DNA of 64,000 nt from Pacificispira sp033344895 (lineage in GTDB: Bacteria > Pseudomonadota > Alphaproteobacteria > UBA8366 > Aestuariispiraceae): NCBI GenBank assembly GCA_965229685.1, contig OZ245920.1, positions 2,294,001 through 2,358,000 of the forward strand, given 5' to 3'. Numbering within the stretch: position 1 is the stretch's first letter; each line of letters opens with the position of its first letter. Below the pieces are notes generated by a model. It ran no database searches. It was not told where the DNA came from and was given only the letters and a program-made list of their open reading frames with translations. The position numbers and the translations under genes were made by a program. Shown piece by piece: positions 35,544 through 45,458 of this stretch.

Positions 35544-36644
35544 ATGCACTTCTCACGAACGCTTTCGTTCTACATGGGACGCCAGTTCACCTTCTGGTTT
35601 TCCTGTGTCTTCCTGACCCTTCTGGCCGTTGTCGCGATGTTCGACATCGTGGAACTGCTGCGCCGGGCATCCGGCAAGCAGGAAGTGACAACCGATGTCC
35701 TGATCCAGATGTCGCTCCTGAAACTGCCGCATCTGGTCCAGGACATGCTCCCCTTTGCGGTGCTGCTGGGCGGCATGATGTGCTTCTGGCGCCTGGCCAA
35801 GTCGAATGAGCTTGTGATCAGCCGCGCGGCGGGTGTGTCCGCATGGCAGTTTCTGACCGCACCCCTGGTCATCACCTTCCTTGTCGGGGTCATCCTGGTC
35901 ACGACGTTCAATCCTTTCGCCGCGGCGATGCGTTCGCACTATGAAACGCTGGAAGGCAAGTATCTCGGCAAGAACCGGGCGGAGTTTGCGGTCTCTGAAA
36001 CTGGCGTCTGGCTGCGCCAGGGCAAGCAGGATGCGCGTGCCGTCATCCATGCAAAGGATGTCAAAGGCGCCGGCGACGAGGCCTTTCTGGAAGGCGTCGT
36101 GGTCTTTCAACTTGAGGATCAGGACAGGTTCGTCGGTCGCATCGACGCTGCGACGGCGGTACTCCGCAAGGGTTACTGGGAACTGCGCGACGCCTATCTT
36201 TCCGTGCCGGGGGGCGACACCCGCCAGGTTGAGGTCTATCGCCTTGCCACGGAACTGACTATGGAAGGCATCCAGGACAGTTTCGCCTCGGCCGATACGC
36301 TGTCATTCTGGGAACTGCCGAAGTTCATCGGCACCATGGAAGATGCCGGGTTCAGTGCCAACGCCCATCGGCTGTACCTGCACAGCCTGCTTGCCCTGCC
36401 GGCATTGCTGTGTGCCATGGTCCTGATCGCGGCAATCTTCTCGATCAAGGTTTCCCGAAGATCCTCCACCGGCATGATGATTATCGGCGGTGTGGTCAGC
36501 GGGTTCATTTTGTATTTCTTTACCAATGTCGTACACGCATTGGGTCTTTCCATGAGCATTCCGGCGGTTTTCGCGGCCTGGATGCCGGCGGGGGTCGCAA
36601 TGATGTTGGGAATTACGGCATTGCTGCATCTGGAGGACGGTTGA
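35544..36644 (+). CDS. lptG: LPS export permease LptG
   Basis: 366 residues, the partner of LptF. The start RTLSFYMGRQFTFWFSCVFL, the coupling region FWRLAKSNELVISRAAGVSAW near residue 80, and the terminal membrane segments match LptG. FWELPKFIGTMEDAGF in the second half is the expected region before the last helices. The stop TGA shares one base with the lptD start, so translation is coupled. Confidence 0.93.
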   Translation: MHFSRTLSFYMGRQFTFWFSCVFLTLLAVVAMFDIVELLRRASGKQEVTTDVLIQMSLLKLPHLVQDMLPFAVLLGGMMCFWRLAKSNELVISRAAGVSAWQFLTAPLVITFLVGVILVTTFNPFAAAMRSHYETLEGKYLGKNRAEFAVSETGVWLRQGKQDARAVIHAKDVKGAGDEAFLEGVVVFQLEDQDRFVGRIDAATAVLRKGYWELRDAYLSVPGGDTRQVEVYRLATELTMEGIQDSFASADTLSFWELPKFIGTMEDAGFSANAHRLYLHSLLALPALLCAMVLIAAIFSIKVSRRSSTGMMIIGGVVSGFILYFFTNVVHALGLSMSIPAVFAAWMPAGVAMMLGITALLHLEDG

Positions 36645-38857
36645 TGGCGTCGCGTGCGCTGAATTTTGCCATTGGGGCAGCACTGCTGGCTTGCGCGACA
36701 TCCCTGTCCGCACCGTCCGCCCTGGCGCAGTCCGTATCCGATCAACCGGCCGTGGCGCAGTCCTTTGACCAGGAAGGTTTACCGATTCTGCTGCGTGCGG
36801 AAGAAGTCAGTCACGATCAGGATCTGGGCGTCATCGTCGCCCGCGGCGATGTCGAGATCGCCCATGGCGACCGTATCCTCCTCGCCGATACGCTGAGCTA
36901 CAACCAGAATGCCAAGACGGTAACCGCCTCCGGCAACATTCGCATTCTGGAGCCGACCGGCGAGGTCATCTTCGCCGATTACGTCGAACTGTCGGAGGAC
37001 ATGCGGGACGGTACGATCGAGAACCTGCGCATCCTGCTGGCGGACAATGCCCGCATCGCCGCGGCCGGTGGCCGGCGCAGCAATGGCGACGTCACGGAAA
37101 TGGCAAAGGCGGTCTATTCCCCTTGCGAGGTCTGCAAGGAAGACCCAAGCCGCGCGCCACTATGGCAGGTCAAGGCGGAGCGGGTCATTCACGATCAATC
37201 CGCGCAGCAGGTCGAGTACTACGATGCCGTGCTCGAAATGTACGGTGTACCGGTCGCATACTCCCCATATTTCACGCACCCCGACCCGACGGTGAAGCGC
37301 CGCACCGGGTTCCTGGCCCCGAGTTTCGGGTCCAAGACAAATACCGGCTGGTTCCTGCGTACGCCATTCTTCTGGAACATCGCCCCGGACAAGGACGCCA
37401 CACTGGACCCGATCCTGACCGGTGATCAGGGCGTGATCTATTCAGGCGAATATCGCGAGGCATTCGACAAGGGCTATCTGGAGACCTCCGGCAGTTTCAC
37501 CATTACCGACGAAAAGATTGGCTCCCCCGACGTCGAGCGGATCGAAGAGGATGTGTTCCGCGGACATTTCTTCAGTGAAGGCCAGTTCATGGTCGATGAG
37601 ACATGGCGCTGGGGTTGGGATGTGAACCGATCAACCGACCAGACCTACCTCCGGAAGTTCTCGTTCTGGGAAAACCCCGGGGATTCAATGACCTCGGAGG
37701 CCTATGCGGAAGGCTTCCGCGGACGGAACTATTCCTCGGCGCGCACCTATTCCTTCCAAAATCTCCGTCAGGGTCAGCGATCGGACACGCCGCTGATCCT
37801 GCCGTTGCTGGACTATAACGGGCTGGGAGAGGCCGACAGCATGGGCGGGCGGTGGTCGCTGGATGCAAATTTCCGCGGCCTTACCGACGGGGACGATGCC
37901 GACAGCCAGCGTTTTTCACTCCAGGCGGGCTACCGGCGCGAAATCATTGCCGATTTCGGACTGGTCACGACCTTGAGCGGCAGTCTGCGCGGCGACGTCT
38001 ACAACGTGGATCAATCCGGCCGGAATGACGATGCCGGACGCGCCGTCGACGATGGCCTGACCGGGCGCGTCGTTCCGCGTATCAGTGCGGAGACCCGCTA
38101 TCCGATGGCGCGATATTCGGTCGGTGGCAGGCAGGTCATCGAACCCATTGTGGCCCTGCATGCGGCGCCCAATGGCGGAAACAACGAAGATATTCCCAAT
38201 AACGACAGCATTGTCTTCGAAACCGACGACATCAACATCCTGTCCGCCAACCGATCGAACGGACTCGACCGGGTTGAGACCGGCCAGAAGGTCGTCGCGG
38301 GCATGAATCTTGCGCATTACGGAGATGACGGTGGCCGCTTCGCCTTCTTTATCGGACAAAGCTACCGCCTGCACCCGGATCAGGACCTGAAGCGCGATAC
38401 CGGAATCGAAAACGAACGCTCGGATTGGGTCGGTCGCCTGGAAATCTCGCCCAACCAATACTTCTCCGCCTTCTATCGCTTCAACTTTCAGGCCGATGAT
38501 TTTCTGGCAAACCGGAATGAGTTGACGCTCAGCACCGGCGGGGAAGGCTTCCGGATCAATGCGAATTATACCTTCGTGCGCGACAATCTTGATCCCTCCG
38601 CGGCCGCCATTGAAGAACTGTCCTTAAGTCTCAACAATCAGTTCAACGACTACTGGTCGACCCAGTTGGCGACACTGCAGGACCTGGAAGAAGGCGGGGG
38701 CTCGCTTTCCCACTCTGCAGGGCTTATCTACGAAGACGAATGCTTTATCTTCTCCGGACGGTATGTGCGAACCTTCACGCGAAGCGCCGATGTTGAGGAG
38801 GAAGATTCCCTGTTGTTTCGCCTGACCTACAAGACACTGGGCGAGGTGGAGTTCTAG
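36644..38857 (+). CDS. lptD: LPS-assembly outer membrane protein LptD
   Basis: 737 residues from the ATG at 36644 that overlaps the lptG stop. A signal peptide (ending SALAQS near residue 28) precedes an OstA/LptA-like domain (ARGDVEIAHGDRILLADTLSY) and a long beta-barrel ending in a C-terminal aromatic strand. The Cys pair in YSPCEVCKED and a later Cys in YEDECFIF could form the disulfides that LptD needs. Placed between lptG and surA, its folding chaperone, as in many alphaproteobacteria. Confidence 0.93.
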   Translation: MASRALNFAIGAALLACATSLSAPSALAQSVSDQPAVAQSFDQEGLPILLRAEEVSHDQDLGVIVARGDVEIAHGDRILLADTLSYNQNAKTVTASGNIRILEPTGEVIFADYVELSEDMRDGTIENLRILLADNARIAAAGGRRSNGDVTEMAKAVYSPCEVCKEDPSRAPLWQVKAERVIHDQSAQQVEYYDAVLEMYGVPVAYSPYFTHPDPTVKRRTGFLAPSFGSKTNTGWFLRTPFFWNIAPDKDATLDPILTGDQGVIYSGEYREAFDKGYLETSGSFTITDEKIGSPDVERIEEDVFRGHFFSEGQFMVDETWRWGWDVNRSTDQTYLRKFSFWENPGDSMTSEAYAEGFRGRNYSSARTYSFQNLRQGQRSDTPLILPLLDYNGLGEADSMGGRWSLDANFRGLTDGDDADSQRFSLQAGYRREIIADFGLVTTLSGSLRGDVYNVDQSGRNDDAGRAVDDGLTGRVVPRISAETRYPMARYSVGGRQVIEPIVALHAAPNGGNNEDIPNNDSIVFETDDINILSANRSNGLDRVETGQKVVAGMNLAHYGDDGGRFAFFIGQSYRLHPDQDLKRDTGIENERSDWVGRLEISPNQYFSAFYRFNFQADDFLANRNELTLSTGGEGFRINANYTFVRDNLDPSAAAIEELSLSLNNQFNDYWSTQLATLQDLEEGGGSLSHSAGLIYEDECFIFSGRYVRTFTRSADVEEEDSLLFRLTYKTLGEVEF

Positions 38858-38859
38858 TA

Positions 38860-40158
38860 ATGGCTAATCGGATCGGTACGCTGTGCCGGGCATGTGCTCT
38901 GACAATGGCCGCAATGGCTGTCGCCGTGCCGGGATTTGTCGCAGCACCTCAAACCGCGAGCGCACAGCAGAACCTCATGCGGATCGCGGCGGTCGTGAAT
39001 GACGACATCATTTCGGTGCTCGATCTTGAACAACGGCTGCGTCTTGTCGCCTTGTCTTCCAACCTGCGGCTCGACCAACAGACCCGGCAGCGTCTGATGC
39101 CCCAGGTCCTGCGCGGCCTCATCGACGAGCGTCTTCAGGTTCAGGAGGCGGAAAGCAACGGCGTCACGATTTCCGATCGCGAGGTGGATGACGAAATCCG
39201 AGTGCTTGCGGAGCGCAACAACATTCCCCCGGTGCAATTTCCCGCTTTCCTTGCCTCTCGCGGCATCGAAATCGAAACACTGCGCGTACAGATCCGCTCG
39301 CAGCTTGCCTGGGCCCGATATGCCGGTCGACGGCTGGCGCGCCAGGTTGAAGTCGGCGAAGAGGAGATTGACGAGGAGCTTGAACGCCTGCGTCAAGTCT
39401 CCGACCAACCGCAGAAACGAACCTATGAAATCTTTCTCGGCGTCGACAATCCCGATGAGGACAACCAGGTCCGCCAGGATGCGGAACGCCTTCTGAGCCA
39501 GATTCGAGGCGGTGCGGATTTCGCAAGTGTTGCGAACAGTTTCTCTGAAAGCGGGTCAGCCGCGCAAGGGGGCGATCTGGGTTGGATCGCGCCGGGTCAG
39601 TTGCCGGAAGAATTGGACGATGCACTGGCCGATCTGCAGCCGGGTATGATTTCCGCCCCGATCCGAACCTTCGCCGGCTATTATCTCCTCTATGTCACCG
39701 ACGTACAGCGGATCGGACGGGATCCGTCCAATACCGAAGTCAGCCTGTTTCAACTGATCCAGCGCGTGCCGGGACATGCGTCCGACCAGGATCGCCAGGC
39801 CATTGTTCAGGACTTAAGAGCGGCGATGCCCGGAATCGACAGTTGCGACGCACTGAAACGCTATGGCGACAGCCGGGAAGGCGCCAATGTGGCGGCCGCG
39901 CGGGACATTAAGCTGGGGGAACTTCCCGGTCAGGTGCAAGAAGCCATTGCCTCCCTGCAACCCGGCCAGACCTCGGATCCGATCGACAACGGCAACGCGA
40001 TCCTGTTGGTCACCATTTGCGAGCGCAGCGACCCCGGCCTGAGCCTGCCGAGCCGCGTTCAGATCCAGGAACGGTTGGGAACCCAACGCCTGGAATTGCT
40101 CGTCCGCCGCAAGATGCGGGACCTTCGCCGCGAGGCATTTATCGACATCCGGCTGTAG
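38860..40158 (+). CDS. surA: periplasmic chaperone / peptidyl-prolyl isomerase SurA
   Basis: 432 residues. A signal peptide ends near AQQNLM, then the SurA N-terminal domain begins with RIAAVVNDDIISVLDLEQRL, the family opening. One parvulin domain is clear (residues about 185-285: RTYEIFLGVD, FSESGSAAQGGDLGWIAPGQLP). A second, weaker parvulin-like region follows (DIKLGELPGQVQEAIASL). It escorts outer-membrane proteins including LptD, whose gene ends two bases upstream. Length is normal. Confidence 0.9.
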   Translation: MANRIGTLCRACALTMAAMAVAVPGFVAAPQTASAQQNLMRIAAVVNDDIISVLDLEQRLRLVALSSNLRLDQQTRQRLMPQVLRGLIDERLQVQEAESNGVTISDREVDDEIRVLAERNNIPPVQFPAFLASRGIEIETLRVQIRSQLAWARYAGRRLARQVEVGEEEIDEELERLRQVSDQPQKRTYEIFLGVDNPDEDNQVRQDAERLLSQIRGGADFASVANSFSESGSAAQGGDLGWIAPGQLPEELDDALADLQPGMISAPIRTFAGYYLLYVTDVQRIGRDPSNTEVSLFQLIQRVPGHASDQDRQAIVQDLRAAMPGIDSCDALKRYGDSREGANVAAARDIKLGELPGQVQEAIASLQPGQTSDPIDNGNAILLVTICERSDPGLSLPSRVQIQERLGTQRLELLVRRKMRDLRREAFIDIRL

Positions 40159-40169
40159 AGGATCCGGTC

Positions 40170-41171
40170 TTGCCTAATGAACCGGAAAGGCCGCTGGTCG
40201 TCACGATGGGAGAGCCTGCCGGAATTGGCGGCGAGATTGCCATTGCCGCCTGGAAGGCGCGGAACTCTCTAAACCTGCCGGTATTTGCCCTGATAGATGA
40301 TCCGGCCCGACTGACCGCCATAGACCCGGCACTGCCGATCAGCGAGATCGACAGCCCCGACGAGGCCGGCGCCGTTTTTGATAACGCGCTGCCGGTATTG
40401 CCGCTGTCCCTGCCTGCCCCGGTCGAACCCGGACGCCCGAACCCGGAGAACGGACGGGCTGTTCTGGGCTCCATCGAAGCGGCCGTGTCGTTCTGCATGG
40501 CAGGAACAGCCTCCGGGCTCGTCACCAATCCCATCCACAAGGGCATTCTGTATCAGGCCGGATTTCACCATCCCGGACATACGGAGTTTCTGGCGGAACT
40601 TGGTAACGTTCCCCGCACCGTCATGATGCTGGCAAACGATCAGCTTCGCGCAGTGCCGGTCACTGTCCACGTCTCCCTGAGCGCTGCCGCGACCACTCTT
40701 ACCCCTGAGCTGATCGTCGACACCTGCCGGATCGTTCATCACGACCTGATCCGCTGGTTCGGGCTGACAACACCACGCCTCGCAGTGGCCGGTTTGAACC
40801 CTCACGCCGGTGAAGGCGGCGCCCTGGGGACCGAGGAACAGACAATCATCGCGCCCGCCCTCGATCAGCTGCGCAGTGAAGGCCTCAACATTTGCGGCCC
40901 CCTGCCCGGCGACACCATGTTCCATGCAGAGGCCCGCGAACGGTACGACGTGGCAATCTGCATGTACCATGATCAGGCGCTGATCCCGGTGAAGACCCTC
41001 GACTTTCATGGCGGCGTTAATGTCACCTTGGGCTTGCCCTTCATCCGGACCTCTCCGGATCATGGAACCGCCTTCGATCTGGCCGGAACCGGTAAGGCCC
41101 GACCCGACAGTCTGGTCGCGGCAATTCAAATGGCCGGGCGGATGGCGCAGCACCGGGACAAGGCGGCATGA
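40170..41171 (+). CDS. pdxA: 4-hydroxythreonine-4-phosphate dehydrogenase
   Basis: 333 residues, oxidising 4-phosphohydroxy-threonine in the pyridoxal 5'-phosphate pathway. Family marks: VTMGEPAGIGGEI at the start, LVTNPIHKGILYQAGF with metal-site neighbours, LNPHAGEGGALGTEE, MYHDQALIPVKTLDF and FIRTSPDHGTAFDLAG. The start is TTG at 40170, with GAGG nine bases upstream; the first ATG in frame (40206) would cut the first strand. It sits between surA and rsmA, a widely conserved order, and overlaps the rsmA start by four bases. Confidence 0.93.
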   Translation: MPNEPERPLVVTMGEPAGIGGEIAIAAWKARNSLNLPVFALIDDPARLTAIDPALPISEIDSPDEAGAVFDNALPVLPLSLPAPVEPGRPNPENGRAVLGSIEAAVSFCMAGTASGLVTNPIHKGILYQAGFHHPGHTEFLAELGNVPRTVMMLANDQLRAVPVTVHVSLSAAATTLTPELIVDTCRIVHHDLIRWFGLTTPRLAVAGLNPHAGEGGALGTEEQTIIAPALDQLRSEGLNICGPLPGDTMFHAEARERYDVAICMYHDQALIPVKTLDFHGGVNVTLGLPFIRTSPDHGTAFDLAGTGKARPDSLVAAIQMAGRMAQHRDKAA

Positions 41172-42010
41172 GTGTCCGGGATGCGGTTGCGGCCCTGCCG
41201 CCGCTTCGCAGCGTGATCGCCGACCACGGTCTCGCCGCACGTAAGTCCCTGGGACAGAACTTCCTGCTCGATCTCAATCTGACATCCAAGATTGCGCGCG
41301 CGGCAGGTGCCATTGACCAGGGAACGATCGTCGAAATCGGTCCAGGCCCTGGAGGGCTGACCCGTGGATTGCTTCTGGAAGGCGCGCAGAAAGTTGTCGC
41401 GATCGAAAAGGATGTGCGGTGCATCACGGCACTGCAGCCGCTGGTCGACGCCGCGGCGGGACAACTGACCATCCTTCAGGAGGATGCACTGGATGTCGAC
41501 GTCACGGCGCTGGGCCCCGGTCCAATCCGGATCGTGGCCAACCTGCCCTACAACATCGCGACACCGCTACTGATCGGCTGGTTGAGGCAGGCAGACGCTC
41601 TTGCCGGCTTGACCCTGATGTTCCAGAAGGAGGTCGCGGATCGGATTGTCGCCAGCCCCCGGGATTCCGCCTATTCGCGGCTTTCGGTACTGTGCAACTG
41701 GCGGTGCGAAACGCGCATTGCGCTGACGCTGCCGCCACAGGCCTTCACCCCACCGCCGAAAGTATCCTCCAGCGTCGTCAGTCTCGTGCCCCGTGTTCCG
41801 GGCCCCACGGATTGCCGAATGGAGGACCTGGAGAAAATTACCCAGGCCGCATTCGGGCAACGCCGCAAGATGCTGCGCGGATCGTTGAAATCCCTCGGCA
41901 TACCGGCGGAGGCACTTCTGGGCAGAGCCGGGATTGCGGCAACCCGGCGGGCCGAAGAACTATCCGTTACGGAGTTTGTGGCCCTCGCCAGAGAGTGGCG
42001 CACCGGCTGA
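41168..42010 (+). CDS. rsmA: 16S rRNA dimethyladenosine transferase
   Basis: 280 residues, dimethylating two adjacent adenines near the 3' end of 16S rRNA. SAM-binding and catalytic motifs are in order: HGLAARKSLGQNFLLDLNLT, IVEIGPGPGGLTRGLLLEGA, ANLPYNIATPLLI (the NLPY catalytic motif) and MFQKEVADRI, then the C-terminal HTPPPKVSS-like segment FTPPPKVSSSV. The ATG overlaps the pdxA stop (ATGA). The gene ends the lpt operon and converges on recA across a strong hairpin. Confidence 0.95.
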   Translation: MSVRDAVAALPPLRSVIADHGLAARKSLGQNFLLDLNLTSKIARAAGAIDQGTIVEIGPGPGGLTRGLLLEGAQKVVAIEKDVRCITALQPLVDAAAGQLTILQEDALDVDVTALGPGPIRIVANLPYNIATPLLIGWLRQADALAGLTLMFQKEVADRIVASPRDSAYSRLSVLCNWRCETRIALTLPPQAFTPPPKVSSSVVSLVPRVPGPTDCRMEDLEKITQAAFGQRRKMLRGSLKSLGIPAEALLGRAGIAATRRAEELSVTEFVALAREWRTG

Positions 42011-42020
42011 CACAAAGTAC

Positions 42021-42051
42021 GACCGGCGGGAGGACGATCCCCCCGCCGGTC
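42021..42051. terminator. hairpin between convergent rsmA and recA
   Basis: GACCGGCGGG and CCCGCCGGTC can form a perfect 10-base-pair stem around an 11-base loop, eleven bases after rsmA and 70 before the recA stop. No T run follows, so it may terminate weakly or only protect the 3' ends. Confidence 0.5.
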
Positions 42052-42120
42052 GCGGTGCTCTGCCGGCAACATATCGGCCGCTTCAACTTCAAACGACCGG
42101 GAAATGCTTCATTGTCCGGA

Positions 42121-43221
42121 TCAGGCGTCCGGCGCATCCTCTGGGCTGAGGTCGGCTTCCTTCTTCTCGTCCTCATCGGGCCGGTCCAGCATGTTGGACG
42201 AGAGAATGCCCGCCTTCTCGCGAATGGACCGTTCGATCTCGCCCGCGACATCCGTGTTTTCGGACAGGAAACGCTTGGCGTTTTCACGCCCCTGACCAAT
42301 ACGGTTGCCGCTGTAGGAGAACCAGGACCCCGACTTCTCGACGATCCCGGCATTGACGCCCAGATCGAGCAGTTCGCCGGTCTTCGAGATGCCCTCGCCA
42401 TACATGATATCGAACTCGACCATTCGAAACGGCGGCGCGACCTTGTTCTTGACGACCTTGACGCGGGTCTGGTTCCCGACGACCTCGTCCTTGTCCTTGA
42501 TCTGGCCGATACGGCGAATATCGAGACGCACCGAGGCGTAGAACTTCAGCGCATTACCGCCGGTCGTGGTTTCCGGGCTTCCGAACATGACGCCGATCTT
42601 CATGCGAATCTGGTTGATGAAGATCACCAGGCAATTGGAGCGCTTGATCGAGCCGGTCAACTTGCGCAGGGCCTGACTCATCAGGCGGGCCTGAAGGCCG
42701 ACATGACTGTCGCCCATTTCGCCTTCCAGCTCTGCGCGCGGCACCAACGCTGCGACCGAGTCGATCACAAGCACATCGACCGCGCCCGAACGCACCAGCG
42801 TATCCGCAATCTCCAGCGCCTGCTCACCGGCATCAGGCTGAGAGATCAGCAATTCGTCGACATTGACGCCAAGCTTGCGCGCATAGACCGGGTCTAGCGC
42901 ATGTTCCGCGTCGACAAAGGCACAGGTTCCACCGGTCTTCTGAGCTTCAGCGACGACATGCAGAGCCAGGGTCGTCTTGCCCGAACTTTCCGGGCCGAAC
43001 ACTTCGATGATCCGCCCCTTCGGCACGCCACCGATGCCGAGCGCAATGTCCAGCCCCAGGGAGCCGGTGGAGACCGCTTCGATATCCAGCGACTGTTGCT
43101 GGCCGAGCTTCATGATCGAGCCCTTCCCGAAGGATCGTTCGATCTGGCCCAGGGCCGCTTCCAGTGCTTTTTGTTTGTCCATCTCGTCCTTGCCCACTAG
43201 GCGGAGTGCCGCTTGCGTCAT
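42121..43221 (-). CDS. recA: recombinase RecA
   Basis: 366 residues from the ATG at 43221 (MTQAALRLVGKD), which has AGGAAGGA upstream. It forms filaments on single-stranded DNA for strand exchange and LexA cleavage. Walker A GPESSGKTT and Walker B VLVIDSVAAL are clear, and LRKLTGSIKRSNCLVIFINQ covers the loop-1 side, with the DNA-binding loop L2 after GVMFGSPETTTGGNALKFYAS. The C-terminal tail is acidic (DRPDEDEKKEADLSPEDAPD), as usual. A LexA-like site lies 51 bases upstream. Confidence 0.97.
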   Translation of the reverse strand: MTQAALRLVGKDEMDKQKALEAALGQIERSFGKGSIMKLGQQQSLDIEAVSTGSLGLDIALGIGGVPKGRIIEVFGPESSGKTTLALHVVAEAQKTGGTCAFVDAEHALDPVYARKLGVNVDELLISQPDAGEQALEIADTLVRSGAVDVLVIDSVAALVPRAELEGEMGDSHVGLQARLMSQALRKLTGSIKRSNCLVIFINQIRMKIGVMFGSPETTTGGNALKFYASVRLDIRRIGQIKDKDEVVGNQTRVKVVKNKVAPPFRMVEFDIMYGEGISKTGELLDLGVNAGIVEKSGSWFSYSGNRIGQGRENAKRFLSENTDVAGEIERSIREKAGILSSNMLDRPDEDEKKEADLSPEDAPDA

Positions 43222-43271
43222 TGGTGCGTCCTTCCTGTCACAGCCGCGTTTCCGATGCAACTGGCATGACC

Positions 43272-43286
43272 GTACACGAATTGTTC
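43272..43286 (-). promoter_or_regulatory. possible LexA operator before recA
   Basis: On the plus strand GTACACGAATTGTTC is GTAC-N7-GTTC, one base off the alphaproteobacterial LexA direct repeat GTTC-N7-GTTC, 51 bases before the recA start. Position and family knowledge make it plausible. No second site is seen. Confidence 0.45.
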
Positions 43287-43439
43287 TTTTCCACAAAGTC
43301 TTTTTTTGTTCTCATTGTCGAGGAATAATTGTCGTCGAAAAAAGAATAGTATGACGGGAATTCGCAATTCTCCCCGCCCCTGTTCCAGATCGTTCCGGAT
43401 TAGCACCGAATTCGGTATGGACTTGCCGGGACCGTCCGA

Positions 43440-45458
43440 TCAGGAGGACTTGATCGCCGATTCGAGCGAACTGCGCACGCGTGTCGAGAGCTGTTTCAGA
43501 GAGAACGGTTTTGACAGGAAGCTGACCTTGGGCAGTTCCGCCACCTCCTTGGCGACGGATTCCCGCGTGTAACCTGAAATGCAGATGACCGGCAGGTCGG
43601 GCATGGCCCGGCGCGCCTCCCGGATCAGGGTGGCACCATCGACCTTCGGCATCACCATATCCGTGATCAGCAGGTCGAACGACGCGTCCGCCAGGATTTC
43701 CAGGGCGATCTCCCCGGTCCGCGCCTCGGTGACTTCATACCCCTTGGATCGCAGGGCGCGGGCACTGAACAGCCGCACGGCGTCTTCGTCCTCGACCAGC
43801 AGGATTCGCTCGCCACCGGTGTCGTCGGTCAGCTCCGCCGTTTCGGTGCCCTTTGCAGTGTCTGCCGCATCCTTCGCCGTTGCCTGAGCCCGCGGCAGGT
43901 ACAAGCTGAAGGAAGCGCCCTTGCCGGGGCCGTCGGAATGGGCAACCACGAAGCCGCCCATCTGGCTGACGCTGCCATAGACCATGGCAAGCCCCAGGCC
44001 TGTCCCCTGCCCGACCTCCTTGGTCGTGTAAAAGGGCTCGAAGATTCGGCTCAACACTTCCGGGGTCATGCCCATCCCGGTATCGGTAACCGTGATCGTG
44101 ACATATTCCCCGGCGGACATGACTTCCTCACGCATCTGATACGGTCGGTCCGAGGAGAAATTGTCTGTCTGAACGATCAACCGACCGCCGCGTTCCATGG
44201 CGTCCCGGGCATTGACCGCAAGGTTGATGATGACCTGCTCCAACTGTCCGCGATCGCCCCGGACATTCCACAGATCGCGCCCGTGGATCATGGACAGCTC
44301 GATGCTTTCACCAAGAAGCCTGCGCAGCAGATTTGCCAGTTCCGCCAGCGTATCCGTCACATCGACGAGGCGGGAACGGATCGTCTGCTGCCGCGAGAAG
44401 GCCAACAACTGCCGTGTCAGGCCGGCAGCCCGATTGGCATTCTGCTGAATCTGCATCACATCGGCAAAAGAGGGGTCGCCGGGCTGATGGCGCTGAAGCA
44501 GCAGGTCGCAGAACCCGATGATCGCCGTCAGCACATTGTTGAAATCGTGCGCAATCCCGCCGGCAAGCTGTCCCACGGCCTGCATCTTCTGGGACTGTGC
44601 GAATTGCGTTTCCAGCCGCTTTCGCTCCGTGGCGTCAATCGCGTGAATCAGAACGCCGTGGCGCTCCCGTTCGGGAATGATGGTGCGGTTGGCGTAGATC
44701 GTCACCACCCGCTCCTCCTCCGAATTCAGGCGCAGATCGATCGGCGCCACATTGGGGGCGTCGCCCGGCGTTTCGCACAACATCTTCAGCATTTCGCTCA
44801 GACGTTCCTGATCATCCACTACGAACAGGTCGGCGAAATCCTTGCCGGAAACCGGACGTCCGCCGATCAGGCGGCGAAAGGCGGTATTCGTATCGCGGAC
44901 CTGACCATCCGCGTCCAGCACGACCAGACCGAAGGGGGCCCGGTCCAAAGCCCGATTCATCAGGGCCAGCCGGCGTTCCGTGGCGTCGGCGCGACGCCGT
45001 TCCTCAGTGACTTCCCGAAAAACCAAAACCGAGCGACACTCCATCGGGTCGTCCGAGGTTTCGATCCGCCGCGCCTCGACCGTGATCCAGCGTACTTCCT
45101 CCGACCGTCCGCCACCGGAACCGGCGGGTATGGCGACCACCGGCTGACCGCGATCATCATGCTCCTCCTCGGCGTGATCGGGGCGCTCGGCGCGGGCCCG
45201 GACGATGGATACGGTGTCCCGCAGATCGCGCATCCCCCCCAGAAGATCGATCGCCTCATCGACCGATGCAGGCGACACGCCCGTGGGAAAAAGCCCGATG
45301 CCATCCGCACAGTCGGACACCGTGCCGTCCAGTTCCACCGTCAGGACAACCGCATCCAGCGCCGAACTGGCGGCCAATGCCACCGCCCGTGCCCGGGCGC
45401 GGTCCTTTTCCACGACAGCCTGCCGCTTACCGCCACCACTGAACCAGTTGCCGATCAT
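43440..45458 (-). CDS. cckA: CckA-type hybrid sensor histidine kinase
   Basis: 672 residues: an N-terminal PAS-like region (about 80-200), a PAS domain (about 215-320), the HisKA phosphoacceptor in GQLAGGIAHDFNNVLTAIIG, an ATPase domain (INLAVNARDAM, DTGMGM, GTGLGLAMVYG) and a C-terminal receiver (ILLVEDEDAVR, phosphoacceptor Asp in LLITDMVMPKVDG). The kinase core closely resembles CckA, which feeds phosphate through ChpT to the master regulator CtrA. Caulobacter CckA has two membrane helices at its start; I see none here, so it may be cytosolic or recruited. Its ATG overlaps the flhB stop (ATGA), making it the last gene of the flgB operon. Another CckA-like kinase dedicated to motility cannot be excluded. 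Confidence 0.75.
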   Translation of the reverse strand: MIGNWFSGGGKRQAVVEKDRARARAVALAASSALDAVVLTVELDGTVSDCADGIGLFPTGVSPASVDEAIDLLGGMRDLRDTVSIVRARAERPDHAEEEHDDRGQPVVAIPAGSGGGRSEEVRWITVEARRIETSDDPMECRSVLVFREVTEERRRADATERRLALMNRALDRAPFGLVVLDADGQVRDTNTAFRRLIGGRPVSGKDFADLFVVDDQERLSEMLKMLCETPGDAPNVAPIDLRLNSEEERVVTIYANRTIIPERERHGVLIHAIDATERKRLETQFAQSQKMQAVGQLAGGIAHDFNNVLTAIIGFCDLLLQRHQPGDPSFADVMQIQQNANRAAGLTRQLLAFSRQQTIRSRLVDVTDTLAELANLLRRLLGESIELSMIHGRDLWNVRGDRGQLEQVIINLAVNARDAMERGGRLIVQTDNFSSDRPYQMREEVMSAGEYVTITVTDTGMGMTPEVLSRIFEPFYTTKEVGQGTGLGLAMVYGSVSQMGGFVVAHSDGPGKGASFSLYLPRAQATAKDAADTAKGTETAELTDDTGGERILLVEDEDAVRLFSARALRSKGYEVTEARTGEIALEILADASFDLLITDMVMPKVDGATLIREARRAMPDLPVICISGYTRESVAKEVAELPKVSFLSKPFSLKQLSTRVRSSLESAIKSS

